64,000 nt of DNA from Doryteuthis pealeii (GCA_023376005.1 CM042152.1:88273465-88337464), one strand, 5' to 3'; positions 31,500 through 42,438 are shown, counted from the first letter of the stretch. A program made the numbers and translations. The notes: a model not told the origin generated them from the letters alone.

Positions 31500-31695
31500 A
31501 GGGAAGTGTGTTTTAATAAAAAGAATGCTTGCCACTTGAGCCTGAATCAAAATGACAGTCCATGGACTCTCCAGTAAAGAAAAATTTCTGCCTGCAGCAG
31601 TCAGTAAAAAAGGTCATGCTGACAGTCTTCCAGAATATGAAGAGACCCATCATTATTCATTTACTTGAAAAAGGTGCAACTGTAATCTGAGCTTA
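31500..31695 (+). pseudogene. Mariner transposase relic
   Basis: The frame reads EPESK, a stop, QSMDSPVKKNF, then KKVMLTVFQNMKRPIIIHLL and EKGATV before a stop. E/D-PESK, then Q-S-M, then a K-V-M-L-T-V-F block and an L-x-K-G-x-T-V block are standard in mariner transposases. The usual catalytic Asp in the F-W-D position is replaced by Asn (FQN) in this reading, and the HHP segment is missing. It belongs with the end repeat at 31228 but the 3' part is lost to LTR-B. Confidence 0.8.
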
Positions 31696-31835
31696 CTGTT
31701 GCCATTATTTATTGAATGGTGATTTTCACTTCTTCACAGAATAAGGCCATTTCTACAAGTTCCGTTGTGAGCATGATGTGCCGCTTACATAGAGACCATT
31801 TCAGGATGGAGTATTCGAGCCATCTTACCTCAAAC

Positions 31836-32101
31836 TGTTACATAATCTATGCATGGATTATTGTCAACCCCCTGTATTTCTGAAGGGATGGCCCCTTTTC
31901 ATATCACGGGCGGGACTTTCCATGGAATATTACAGAAAGCCCACTAAATATGTGAAGTCACGTGGGACCTGGTTGGCTCTCAGTTTCAGCTTGGACATCA
32001 GGCAGATAAGGCCTTAGCTGGAGCTCACTGCACACGCGCGTTATGTTAGTTAGTTAGTGAAATATGTTTAGTTAAGTAAATAAAGGTTTACATAAATAAC
32101 A
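31836..32101 (+). mobile_element. LTR-B, 266 bp
   Basis: It starts tgttacataatctatg and ends taaataaca. The reverse copy at 39104-39395 shares gtgaagtcacgtgggacct, cctgtatttctgaaggg and the final tttacataaataac region. Polyadenylation-like aataaa (32081) is near the 3' end. The next bases, tggttttgtggttgatgaat, and the internal cttggcaacaagactgacct are shared with the minus copy, so this is a 5' LTR plus leader. Confidence 0.75.
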
Positions 32102-32310
32102 TGGTTTTGTGGTTGATGAATGTCTTGGCAACAAGACTGACCTAGAAGAAGAAATGAATCAGGGACGACCAACCAGCAAGAATAGAGAAATAGAAGACCA
32201 GACACGAAATCCCCAAGACTAAGTCCAGACACTGGAAGAAGAACATAAAATACCAAAGATGAGCAGAAGAATAATAGAAGTAAAGAAAGGGTATACAACA
32301 AAACCCCTTG
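32102..32310 (+). mobile_element. Internal leader of LTR-B element
   Basis: aagaagaaatgaatcaggga, cgaccaaccagcaagaatag, agaccagacacgaaatcccc and agtccagacactggaagaag recur in similar order at 38525-38660 and in reverse at 38935-39095. No gag or pol frame is visible after it. Confidence 0.65.
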
Positions 32311-33429
32311 CAGCTATCATAAACAAGTCTTCTCCAAGCCATACAATTCATAGCTATTCTCTCCCACTCGTGAACGTTTATATTGAGAGTTTTGATATTG
32401 TTTTTGATAGCATCCCTACTCATACATATACACATTTTTTTTGTAAATTCATATACAAAATACAAAGTTTTACCACTTTAAACAATCAAAAGTTTTAGAA
32501 GATACAGTCTAAAAAAAAACAGTCACAGATGTTTCACACATTAATATCAGCAAGGAAAAAAATAAGTGTTAACTTTCTCCTGTGTCCATAAATATTCTTT
32601 AAAAGGTAAAAAAAAAAAAATAACTTAACACAGACAAAAATAATCTTTCCTGATGGTATTGGCTAATTTTGAAAATCTTGACTTTTGTATACAAATGGGA
32701 TTTAGGTGAACAGGATTCAAGAAATTGTTTGTGCTTGACAAAAAAATCAATCCTTTAGCAAAATCTGCTTAAAAGATATTAATTTTTTTTGTGGCTAAGA
32801 AATGGCTTTAATTTATGTGAGATTGAAATAAAAGATATAACAGAACTAAACCATTATGTCATAACAGATTTCAATTGAGAAACTATTCTCAGTATGTTTC
32901 AGACTATTGTCTTATTTTTTTTTAAAATCTTATGTTTTAATTTCCATACATTTTCCTCAGGAGTATTCTTACAAGTCAGTCAGTGTGTGCTTTTTTTGTC
33001 TTCTTCCTTTTCATCTCTTTAGACCAAGAGATTCAGTCAGGAGTATTATTTTTATTAAGCCATATGGATGTTGGAGATGTTGGAAAAGTAAAGGCCACTC
33101 TAATAAAAAAACAAACAAAATCTTGTTGATTCTTGTAGTTGGAAATATGAAGATTTTATACTGTTTAAAGTTTTTGAATTAATTTCTCTTTATAGATCAA
33201 TAATAAAAGAAAAACTTAATTGGTAACTCTAATCTTTATGAGTGCCAATTTTGATAGAGCATTAAAATGTCAAAAAATAGGATAGATCTTGTAAGTAATG
33301 TCTGAATTTAAGATAATAAAAAAATTGTTTTTTTCATTTGTAATTAGAATTTATATAATATAATCCTACTTAGGAGATTGAAGTGTTACATTTTTTTCAT
33401 TTTAAAAATTAAATAAAGATGTGTGCACT
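32311..33429. other. Unassigned AT-rich spacer
   Basis: No recognised gene or repeat; poly(A) near 32610. A 91-codon frame at 32907-33182 has no domain. Confidence 0.4.
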
Positions 33430-33845
33430 GCTCAACAACTTATATGATAAAGTGATGGTGTCTAGAAATCATCATCGAGGCATGCTGACAGCATGGATGC
33501 CTTTGACTCTCTCTTGCCATCCATCCCTATCAGCCATCATTCTTACTAAGTCCTCTAAACAGCATCCAGTGTCTGTACAGAACTGGTGAATGCATGTTTT
33601 TGATGTTTGGACAACATTGGTGTGTCCATGTGTAGTAGTCCATAGGAGGAAATTGCTTATGAGTTTTTCTTACTTCAGCAGTGCCCAGCATGTCTTGCTT
33701 ATTTTACTTGGATGGTTTGCAAAATAGATTGTTTGTAGGGTGCTGCTTTCAGGATATGCACAAAGCAACACCCTATAATTTTGTGTTGTTCCTGTTTTTT
33801 CTCCAAGCATTTTGTTGAAGTCCAAGGGGTGAAGTACAAATTAAA
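33430..33845 (-). pseudogene. RTE-type LINE ORF2 end
   Basis: On the minus strand one frame reads CTDTGCCLEDLVRMMADRDG then WQERVKGIHAVSMPR. The C-x-D-T-G-C-x-x-x-D-L and M-x-D-R-x-x-W blocks are the usual last part of RTE-like ORF2. The upstream part (in plus order 33610-33845) parallels 14060-14330 (cattggtgtgtccatgtgta; agtgcccagcatgtcttgct; ttgttgaagtccaaggggtg), so this copy extends further toward the C-terminus. Confidence 0.8.
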
Positions 33846-34019
33846 GGAATTAGACAACATCCAGATAAATTAGGACTAATTAGTAAGAAAAAAAAAGAAA
33901 AAAATGATGAAGCCAGTATTTATAATGTTTTTGGTAAAACTAATGATTGTCCAAGATTTAAGGCTGTGAGGACATAAAAAAATCTATGATCATGCAGTTT
34001 CACAATTTATCAAATGATA

Positions 34020-34172
34020 AGTTTTAAAGATGCTTTGACTAATTCACTGGAATAAGTGTGTTGAATGTCAAGAGAGACTATTTTGAAGAACATTTTTTCA
34101 TTCATTGTTCATTTCTGTCTTTGTAAATACAGTTTGTCTCATTACTTTTTGAACACACCTCATAGGTTCATT
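34020..34172 (+). pseudogene. Mariner C-terminus and 3' end, decayed
   Basis: actggaataagtgtgttgaa, tgtcaagagagactattttg then cattcattgttcatttctgt and ttactttttgaacacacctc. Same as 35030-35175 with few changes; the partner codes WNKCVECK, and reads toward GDYFEE after one frame correction. Confidence 0.75.
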
Positions 34173-34177
34173 CATTA

Positions 34178-34575
34178 CTAGCAGTGGCTACCTGGCGTCA
34201 CCTGGGTAGAGGGGTATTTTTTAAAAAGTTAGTCCCGCGGATCCATTATTACTGAATCGTGAGTTGAATCCCCTTGGGGATGTCCCATTTAAATCCCTAT
34301 GTAAAAAATAGACCTTGCATTGATCCAGCTACTCTGAAAATAAATGTTAATGTCTACTATCTAAAATATTAAATGAAAAAAAAAAAAATCCGTGCTGTTA
34401 TCATTTAAATTTTATTTTTTCATTATCCTCACGAATATAAATCAAATCTATTATTTTTGCTCAAAAACCTGGTGATATTCAATGTGTATATATATTTACT
34501 TTGTCATTAATTGTTTTATTTTTGAAGTTTCCTCCAGACATACATATACACACAACTGCCCTTTATATATGTGTA
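34178..34575 (-). mobile_element. Hel-F, Helitron-like non-autonomous element
   Basis: On the minus strand it ends acccaggtgacgccaggt, then agccactgctag, followed by T. A decayed hairpin of the form ACCCGGG...CCGGGT (CG to CA/TG changes) some ten bases before CTAG|T is the standard Helitron 3' terminus. The 5' end in this reading is near tttacacatatataaagggc. No Rep/helicase sequence. The body agttagtcccgcggatccat, tagaccttgcattgatccag, ctcaaaaacctggtgatatt is repeated at 39965-40340. Confidence 0.75.
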
Positions 34576-34840
34576 AATGATATGATGATGCAGTTTCACA
34601 CTTTATCTGCATATCTCCCTCATCTTATTTGGATGGTTTATAAGATGGGGGTAAGTGACCGTACAATTTCTGTTCTGAAGGGCACTGCTCCAAGGATTAG
34701 TTCAATACATCACGCAGAATCCCTGTGTACTTTTCATATAGTTATCTCCAAGTGTTATATTATCGTCAAAGTTGTGCAAGCATAGAGTAGTAATGATGCA
34801 CATATTGCTAGGAAGAATTCTCATTTTATTTTACAAGAGA
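34576..34840 (-). pseudogene. RTE-type LINE fragment, strongly decayed
   Basis: ctcatcttatttggatggtt, gtgaccgtacaatttctgtt and gcactgctccaaggattagt parallel 14150-14230 (tgtcttatttgaatcatttg; catacagttgctttttt; tgcttcttcaaggatttgtt). Confidence 0.65.
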
Positions 34841-35029
34841 GATCAAATTTGCAAATGGTGAATAACCTGTCAATTTTTGATTTTGTCTTAAGAATGCATG
34901 AATGACGAATTGTTGTCCAGTGATCTTCAATTCTAGCATTCTCGTTTTTGATATGAAACCCAAAACTGAAAGTTTTCACTTTTCGCTGTTTATTTTTACT
35001 TTCATAATTATGTGTCTTCTCTGCTTAGG

Positions 35030-35176
35030 TGCTTAGACTAATTCACTGGAATAAGTGTGTTGAATGTAAAGGAAGACTATTTTGAAGAACATTTTTTTCA
35101 TTCAGTGTTCATTTCTGTCTTTGTAAATACAGTTTGTCTCATTACTTTTTGAACACACCTCATAGGTTCATTCATG
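35030..35176 (+). pseudogene. Mariner C-terminus and 3' end, copy 2
   Basis: tggaataagtgtgttgaatg, taaaggaagactattttgaa reads WNKCVECK and, after a one-base correction, GDYFEEHFF, the usual mariner C-terminal block. The end ttactttttgaacacacctc resembles a terminal inverted repeat. Confidence 0.8.
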
Positions 35177-35413
35177 ATCAATCATCTCCTTTTCATGATT
35201 TACAAAGGATTTTTGTCAAAGTCTTTTGATTCAGATAAAAAGGATGTATAGAGTCTAGTTTCTACTTATTCATGTATTTTAAGAACTAATCTATCAAGAA
35301 GGTTAAATGGAAAATAAATGATAATCAGATAGGAATCTAGAGAATAAAGAAGGTGTTGAATGTTTATCCCTCCTCACACCACCAACTGAAGTGTTCAATC
35401 TTTTACTCTATGG

Positions 35414-35908
35414 CAGTGGTTCCCAACCTGTGTGTTGCGAGATGTCATTAGCTGTGTCGTGGGAAAGTATTCAATATTTAAGGTATAAACACAAATATTA
35501 TTTCAACAAAGTCTGGCCTATATATTATATATATTGATGTAAAAGAAACTGCAATATAGTCGGAAAAAACTTCACTGTAACGATGTAGGGCGATATGAAA
35601 AACGCCTTGGTGTGGATTAGAACTGAAGACCATATCTGTACGCAGAATTTCAATGCAAGATGTTGCTCACTGTTCCAGTAGAGCCTATCTTAGTGCATGA
35701 AATAGGTCCTATAGGTTGAATCCACACCAACACAATAGTGTCTAGTGTTGTAATACTACATTCACTTTTATTAAAATTAGCTAATAATACATATTTTCAT
35801 ATTCTTTCATTCTTGTATCTATAGAATGTATCCCTTTTATAGCTGTGCCGTGAAAATTTTAAACAGCTCATTGGTGTGTCTTCATACAAAAAAATTTGGA
35901 AACCACTG
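35414..35908. mobile_element. hAT-type non-autonomous element, 495 bp
   Basis: Ends cagtggttcccaacctg and, in reverse, cagtggtttccaaattt form short terminal inverted repeats of the hAT type. Exactly eight bases, ctctatgg, flank it at 35406-35413 and 35909-35916, the target duplication size expected for hAT. The interior has no transposase. A tRNA-like block lies inside. Confidence 0.95.
35590..35735 (-). mobile_element. tRNA-like SINE fragment inside the hAT element
   Basis: On the minus strand ctactggaacagtgagcaac and, later, cttcagttctaatccacacc have A-box and B-box order. The repeated words ggtgtggatt and aatccacacc at its two sides (35600, 35720) form a short inverted repeat. Assignment is tentative. 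Confidence 0.45.
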
Positions 35909-35919
35909 CTCTATGGGGT

Positions 35920-36555
35920 TATATATTATCATGAAGAACCACCATGGATTTGTAACTAACCAAACTGCTTCTTTTCTTTCAAAATCATTTAGAACTGATG
36001 ATGATAAAGTGCTGCTTGTAATCATAACAATTACCGGTAATAACTCAGTCTTCACCATTAATGAAATGGTGAGGACCAGGGATTACTTTTAAATTCTAAA
36101 ATGATAATTTGTATAAAACAGGGCTAGAAACTAAAAAAAAAAAACGGTAACAATAAATTGTATTTATTTGTATTAGAAGCAGCAAAAATGAGGATTCATG
36201 TTTGAATAATTCATGGACAAGTGACAATGCCTAATCTCAGTATTTCTGAATGTTTTATGAAAGTTACAGTCAATCCTGTTCACAAATTGCATAAAGAATG
36301 ATATTGTCAGAGCGAGTATAAATTCATGGTGATGCCTGAAAGTATAAAATAACCACCTTCTTTCATGAAATTCTTACAATCTATTACTTGTGCTATTGAT
36401 CAGATTTATTGCTGGTTGGACCCAGAGGGAAGATAAGCAAAGATTAGACTGGGGAAATGATTTCTCTTCAGCTTCCAACTAACGTACAATTGTTCCCACT
36501 ACGGAATTCATTCTTTACATTGATTTTTCTTTCTTTTTTTTCCTTTTTGTGACTA
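35920..36555. other. Unassigned spacer
   Basis: No recognised element. Confidence 0.4.
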
Positions 36556-36600
36556 TTATGTTTTGGCCGATCTATTCTCCAGCCTGCTTCAGTTATATCT
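36556..36600. mobile_element. FB fragment
   Basis: tgttttggccgatctattct, ccagcctgcttcagttatat matches the left arm of FB (acattttggccaatgtaccc; ccagcctttttcaagtattt). Confidence 0.6.
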
Positions 36601-36639
36601 ATTAATAATTTGTATTTTCTTTATTTTAAGGAAAATGCC

Positions 36640-36862
36640 ACCAGCTTGGCTTAAAATACTCTTAGTGCATCCTATGCAGGTAGGACCTACCCCCACTGCA
36701 AGAAATGGGTCCTGTATTTGCATCTAATGGTGAGGACCCACTTTGGGGATCTGGGGAGTGTCATGTGCCACTTCATTGACATTATTCCCAGGTCCACTCT
36801 GAATCGGAGTGACAGTACCTGTTAGGGTCACATTCATGGAACAAATAAATATGTTCAAAATA
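36640..36862 (+). mobile_element. SINE-C-like fragment, diverged
   Basis: catctaatggtgaggaccca, ctggggagtgtcatgtgcca, caggtccactctgaatcgga and cctgttagggtcacattcat keep the order of SINE-C but are far more diverged than other copies. Confidence 0.65.
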
Positions 36863-37499
36863 TTTCCTACTTGATTATTATATTTGATACAATACAACTG
36901 TAAATTAGTTGTATTAAGAATAGTTAATTAAAACTATAATTGTTTACTAATGATTATTATTATCAGTTAAAACTATATAAATATGTGAAAACAAATCTAT
37001 TACTAATAGAGACTCAGTCTTTATCTGTCTGTAATCAAAAGTACGTCACTGGTTACAGTCATTTCAGGAATTAACTAAGTTTATCAAGGAGTATTTAATT
37101 TATTGTCCGTATCATTACTACATGAAAATATCAAAATTCTATGAAAGATCAATCAATTGTCAAATTTTCATTAAAATTTTGATATTCATTCACCTTTAGA
37201 TTAATTTATGTTTAAAATAGTTTTTTCCTAAAATATATTGGGGGAAATATTTTTTTATTAGGTCGACCCACCACCTTATTTAATTTTATGAAATACAAAC
37301 AAAATATATTTTACTCGTACAATTTTAAATTTTTTCTCTAAAGATAAGAATCTAAATAATTAAATCAGAAATTTTTAGAAATGTTTTGGAGATCCTTACT
37401 ATTGTATAGCAAAACAAGTATCTCAGTGAAGTGGAGTGAATATGATGCTTTTTTAGTAAGTAATTAATTCTTTAAAAAATATTAAATGTTTTATTCTAT
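36863..37499. other. Unassigned AT-rich spacer
   Basis: I see nothing in it beyond AT-rich sequence. Confidence 0.4.
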
Positions 37500-37575
37500 T
37501 TATTTAATTTTCCCATCAACTTAGGTAATATCTTTCAAAACTATATCTTTACACTGACCGGAGGGCTTTATAAAA
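37500..37575 (+). mobile_element. Helitron-like 3' region, decayed
   Basis: taggtaatatctttcaaaac, tatctttacactgaccggag match the 3' region at 53410-53460; the CTAG is lost. Confidence 0.45.
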
Positions 37576-38196
37576 AAAATAACATTTTAAAACTCAGACT
37601 TAAAAACAAAAGATGGTTCACTTCTGAAATCCCACATTATACAGAAATCGTTAGATTTTCTATTTGATAACTGAGGCATTACTGAATTTTATTCAAATAT
37701 TCTTATCTTTTTTTTTTCCTCCCCATGGATTTGGATTCATTTGAGCCAAAATGAAGAAGCCAGATACAAATCAATAACAAAAAATCAATTTCTATAAGAT
37801 TAAGAATATTAGGACAATAATTATTTAACATCAGTTGATTTGAATTTTGAACTTTTGTTAGCAGTAAGCAGATAAGAATTTATTTTATTTATTTTGGTTT
37901 TATATTTTCATGATTCGACTTCATGATAGTTTTATTAGAATTCTACTTTCATTGATTATTCAAAATCAACTATCCTTAACTCTTGTTTCTTTTTTTTATC
38001 ACATCAGTCTAGAGAAAGTGTTATGGTAAAAACAATAATGTGTTATATACCCACATAATATCTCAGGTATATAATGGAGAGAGACAGGTAGATGGAATAG
38101 GGATGATGAGATGAGGGCTCTTACTTGTTAACTCACTACTTCTACTGCTTCTAACTGTTACATAATTATTAGATACCTAATATTTATGTGCAATAG
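37576..38196. other. Unassigned AT-rich spacer
   Basis: No recognised gene or repeat. Confidence 0.4.
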
Positions 38197-38496
38197 TGTA
38201 AAAAACAAGATGGCGTTTTAAGTGCAGCTGACGGCCTTGAAGATTGAGTGACAAGCTTGACCTCAGTCCTAACCCTATCTTCTGGGGATAGCCGTGAGAA
38301 CCGGTAGAGAGGACCCTCTCTTTCAGTTTAGATAGTAAGTAAGTTTCAGTCAGTTAGAAGGTAGCAGCGAGCTCGAAGGGGTAAGTCGCGTTATACGTGC
38401 GGTCCCTCATCTGCGCAGATTGTCTGGTTGGGGATTTAAAAATAAAGTAAGATCAAAGTAAATCGGAGTCTTGTGTTATTACCTAAAAAACTAACA
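38197..38496 (+). mobile_element. LTR-C, 300 bp
   Basis: Starts tgtaaaaaacaagatggcg and ends aaaaaactaaca. A ttaaaaataaagtaagatca block near 38440 is polyadenylation-like, and gtcttgtgttattacc follows. The bases after the LTR, atgacacggggcttctgata, could be the primer-binding site. The leader after it resembles that of LTR-B (agaagaccagacccaaagtc; cccaagaaagtccagacctt). Confidence 0.6.
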
Positions 38497-38680
38497 ATGA
38501 CACGGGGCTTCTGATAAAGAAAAATCCCCAATAGAAGACCAGACCCAAAGTCCCCAAGAAAGTCCAGACCTTAGAAGATTCCAGACCAAGACAAGTTGTT
38601 ATAAGATTCCAAAGACGGCCAGAAAAAGAATAGAAGTAAGAAGTAAGTAATGAGAAGGGTATGAAACATAACTTGGCTGG
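38497..38680 (+). mobile_element. Internal leader after LTR-C
   Basis: agtccagaccttagaagatt, ccagaccaagacaagttgtt and gacggccagaaaaagaatag are similar to the reverse of 38905-39095, so two leaders of related elements face each other. Confidence 0.6.
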
Positions 38681-39103
38681 CTGGCATGTTCTTCAATCTT
38701 ATTTCTCTAGCTGATCATTTGAGCTGTTTCTCAGGTTGGTTCTTCTTTTCTGAGCACTCATCTCTTGTTTTAATTAATTTAACAAACAAGACTTGTTATA
38801 ATTTTCTAAACGCTTTATTTCAACAATGCAGCCCATCTTTCAACTGCTGCGGAGGGAGACCGACCCTCAGAGCAAATGTTACATACTGGGGTTTTCACAT
38901 TACCCAATCAGCATATAACGTTATATACCTTTCTTACTTCTTACTCTGTCGTCTATTCTTCTGGCCGGCTTTGCTTCTGATCGTCTATCATCTATCTTGG
39001 TCTGGTATATTTCTAAGTCTGGTCTTCTTGCTATGTTCTTGCTGACTGGTCGTCCTGGATTCATTTCTTAGTCTTGTTACCAAGACATTCATCACAAAGA
39101 ACA
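38681..39103 (-). mobile_element. Internal leader of the minus-strand LTR-B element
   Basis: In reverse: cttggtaacaagactaagaa, atgaatccaggacgaccagt, cagcaagaacatagcaagaa, agaccagacttagaaatata. Matches the leader at 32102-32310. The 119-codon plus frame here (38686-39045) is antisense and not a gene. Confidence 0.65.
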
Positions 39104-39395
39104 TTTTACTTATATAACTTTTATTTCCTTAACTATACATTTCATGTAACTAAATATCTGACTAAACATAGCGCGCGCGAGTCCCAGCCTTAGGCAGAGC
39201 ACAAAATGGCCGACTGCTCTGCTGAACATCAACTGCAAACTGGGGACTCTGAAAAAGGTCCCATGTGACTTCACATATTTGGCGGGCTTCTGTAATTTTC
39301 CATAGAAGGACCCGGCCATGGTATGAAAGGGGTCATCCCCTCAGAATTACAGGGGATTGACAATAATCTTATGCTACCACATAGATTATGTAACA
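39104..39395 (-). mobile_element. LTR-B, reverse copy
   Basis: Minus-strand start tgttacataatctatgtggt; shared blocks gtcaatcccctgtaattctg, gtgaagtcacatgggacctt and tatttagttacatgaaatgt. Contains gcgcgcgc at 39171. About 292 bases by alignment to 31836-32101. Confidence 0.75.
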
Positions 39396-39502
39396 CAAAC
39401 AATTATGAGTTCACTTGCTCTGAAATCTCTGGTCCATCTGAAAACTAATTCTCATGCGTCTTTAATGGCGCATTCTATTGGAAGGCCAAGCCGGAATGTC
39501 AC

Positions 39503-39918
39503 TGTAAAAAGGATTCAAAGTTATATTTACTTGAAGATACAAACTCCGACGAAGGTTTGATAAACAAAACATTTAATACGTATACAGCACATGGATATAA
39601 CAAGATACATAATACATAGGTACATAAGTAAAGATAAAGACACATTCATGAATGGTAAAAAGATATACATAAAAGCCACAGACATGAGACTAGGGATAGT
39701 CCATGCTGTGTGAATAACTTACAGTAATGTAAGTGGGGGACGATGCCCCAATGAGAAGGGGTAGACCTTAACTAACCCATGTGTCTCGTAGTCGAGCAAC
39801 TGGAAAAGAGAGAAAGAAGCGTTCAAACCAGCTGCTTAAATATAACCGGCCCCTAGCGGGCACCAGCAAACTAAACGGGCAGACAACTCTCCCAGGCAAA
39901 TACGAAACTAACGCTACA
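39503..39918 (-). mobile_element. LTR-A, reverse copy, 416 bp
   Basis: In reverse it starts tgtagcgttagtttcgta and ends with a ctccgacg... block, aatcctttttaca. Promoter-like tatttaagcagctggtttga, cgctaggggccggtt and acatgggttagttaaggtct match 12822-13213. After its 3' end the minus strand reads gtgacattccggcttggcct, which could be primer-binding sequence. No target duplication, so not a clean solo LTR. Confidence 0.8.
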
Positions 39919-39964
39919 TCAGCATTTGCCAATCATCAGCCATGGTAACATTCCACTGAAACCC

Positions 39965-40340
39965 CATTCATTCCTGAGTAGAGGGGGATTTTTTAAAGTT
40001 AGTCCCGCAGATCCATTATTACGTTAGTTGAATCCTCGCGGGATGCCCCATTTAAAACCCTATGTAAAAAAAATAGACCTTGCATTGATCCAGCTACTCT
40101 GAAAAGAAATGTTAATATCTACTACTAATATTAAATTGGAAAAAAAATCCATGCTGTTATCATTTATATTTTATTTTTTAATTATCTTCACGAATATAAA
40201 TCAAACCTCTATTATTTTTGCTCAAAAACCAAGCCCTGGTGATATTTAATGTGTATATATATTTACTTTCTTGTTAATTGTTTTATTTTTGAAGTTTCCT
40301 CCGGACATACATATACACACAACTGCCCTTTATATATGTA
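39965..40340 (-). mobile_element. Hel-F, second copy, interrupted at its 5' end
   Basis: Matches 34200-34575 over most of its length (gttagtcccgcagatccatt; agaccttgcattgatccagc; cctccggacatacatataca; ctgccctttatatatg). The CTAG 3' end is missing. Its 5' end is met directly by the 3' end of Hel-G. Confidence 0.75.
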
Positions 40341-40670
40341 CTAGCAAATGTACCCGATCAATGACCAGACTATATATAAAGATTGGACCATAAATAGGCA
40401 AAAGATTCCGAGCTGAAAGATTTAGACTACGATTTTGTTCACTTAAATTAAACTGCTGGTATAACTATAATAGAAAGCAGGCAGCGCAAATCGGTTGATA
40501 TTGGTTTAATTAATTAATTATATCCGTTAATCAGTAAAAATCAATAACCAAATTTGGTGTGTTTCTTAGAAGGATATTAAGGTGTATGCAAGATTTCGAA
40601 TCTGAGTGACGCCCCGTTTCGGAGTTATACATTGACACGTACATACCAAACTTCCTTTTATATATATAGA
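40341..40670 (-). mobile_element. Hel-G, complete Helitron-like element, 330 bp
   Basis: On the minus strand it starts TC in tctatatatataaaaggaag, preceded by A, and ends ggtcattgatcgggt, acatttgctag, followed by T. TC start, hairpin-like end, CTAG and insertion between A and T are the Helitron marks. It contains agtttggtatgtacgtgtca, actccgaaacggggcgtcac, aattaattaattaaaccaat. No protein-coding capacity. Confidence 0.75.
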
Positions 40671-41302
40671 TAGATGGTAAAAAGAAAAATCTGACCATTG
40701 TTACCCCCCAAAATATTATAGCTGTCACTAATACTAATAATGCTTGTCTGAAGGAATATTGACAATCTCCAGGCAAATCTAAGTTGAATAAACTTATTCT
40801 CTCTGACAATGAATTTCTCAGTTGTTCATATCAACATATTATATTGTCAGTTTGCCTTGAAGTAAAAACAAAAAAAAATATATTAGAATAGATAACCAAT
40901 TACTGACAAGTAAGTCTACTTTATTTGAAAATGCATCTATCATTGCCAGGATTGTGTGAAAGAATGGATTATTTATTCCTTTTACTGACTTTGAGAAAAA
41001 TGGTTAAAATTCATGTAATAACTCTTAGAACAGAAAATCTAAAATTAGTCCGTCTACTAATAAATGTTTAATCAGATTAGGTTCACTTTTAAATTTTTGT
41101 CTATTTATTAAAAAAATACCTGTAAAACAAAATATGCATCATATATATATATATATATATGTATTAATATTTTATATTTTTGCTTGAAGGCAATTACAAT
41201 GCGAATATCGCATAAATTCGATAATTATAGAAGATAACAATGACAAGTGAATTTCACAAAGAATTACTTGGTGTGTAGAATATCATACAGACTGTTTCAA
41301 CT
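40671..41302. other. Unassigned spacer
   Basis: An AT microsatellite lies at 41141-41160; otherwise nothing recognised. Confidence 0.4.
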
Positions 41303-41455
41303 TTATTAAGTCTCATCAGCGATATATACTAACGATTTCCCTTGGTGCTGTATCGTGGCTGAAACAGTATAGTGTCTAACTGTCCTGCTGAAGTCCCGGT
41401 TTCGATTTCTGTCAGAGAGAAATCATTAGTATATATCGTTGATGAGACTTAATAA
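41303..41455. repeat. Inverted repeat with tRNA-like loop
   Basis: Arms 41303-41339 and 41419-41455 (ttattaagtctcatcagcga, tatatactaacgatttc) are complementary with two mismatches. The loop contains ggctgaaacagtatagtgtc and gtcccggtttcgatttctg, which could be a decayed tRNA A and B box. Confidence 0.8.
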
Positions 41456-41469
41456 ATTAAGGTGTGAAG

Positions 41470-42010
41470 GCTCATGGGAGTTTGCCATGGTTAAAGAGCC
41501 CAGTCTGCCCTGCTATTTATCCATTTTTTTTTTAAATTTTATTTTACTCCCCACAAGAGTGAGTGTGAAAAAGATTAGAGATATGTTTTGAACATATCTT
41601 CCTAACCAAAATTGTATTGGCATTGCTATATTAGTAAGTTCCTTTTTATATGATTTATTGAATATTAAAGCACCCTCTATAATATCCGATAAAGGGCAAT
41701 ACATTTTTTTCTAAGACTTTATATATATTTACCAACCCCTCCGCATGAGCAGGATGTGACACAAGATCAATTTCTTAAGCAGAGTTTAACAGGTTTGAAT
41801 TCAAGTTTCCTTCTCCTACACTGTTACCTAGCCATGGTTAAAGAGCCCAGTCTTCCCTGCTATTTATCCATAGCTGGAGGAGAATTGGATTCATACCTTT
41901 CCCAAGGGTATTAGCGCAATGTGAAATGCAAACAACTTTGTCCAAGAATTGAACTCTGGTTATGAGTCCATTTCCTATGACTCTAACCATTAGGCCACTC
42001 ACCTCCGTAT
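41470..42010 (-). mobile_element. SINE-B, interrupted copy
   Basis: A short piece (gccatggttaaagagcccag at 41488) is followed by a near-complete reverse copy at 41735-42010: ccaacccctccgcatgagca, aatttcttaagcagagttta, agctggaggagaattggatt, acctttcccaagggtattag and head aggccactcacctccg. Confidence 0.85.
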
Positions 42011-42398
42011 ATTTCTGAGATTTTATGTCTGCTAAGTCTCTGTTTCTTTTTACATAACTATTTTTCTTCTTCACTTATGGTTTTTTTAGAAGTATTTGTT
42101 GTTTCTTTGTTTGATTTTTTTGTCTGAATCTGGGATGCTTTTCAAATTAAGACAAAGCCAATTATGAGATAAGACTTTTATTACTGAATGAATAAAGTTT
42201 CAAATTATCTCTGCTAGCTGCTACTTATGATTTGTTTATTGTTTTGTAGAAGTACTCATTCCTTCTTTTCTCTCTCACAGAAAAGGAGAGCTCCTTTGAA
42301 TTATCTTCCACTCTTTTCAGGACTGACATAAATAATAAGTTAGACATCTATCTTTTGACTGTCAAAAATAGATGGGAATCATATTGGAAAAAATACTC

Positions 42399-42438
<40 letters not shown>

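Noticed and set aside
39171..39178. CpG island promoter at gcgcgcgc
   Set aside because: It lies in an LTR-B copy, is only a few bases long, and no gene follows.
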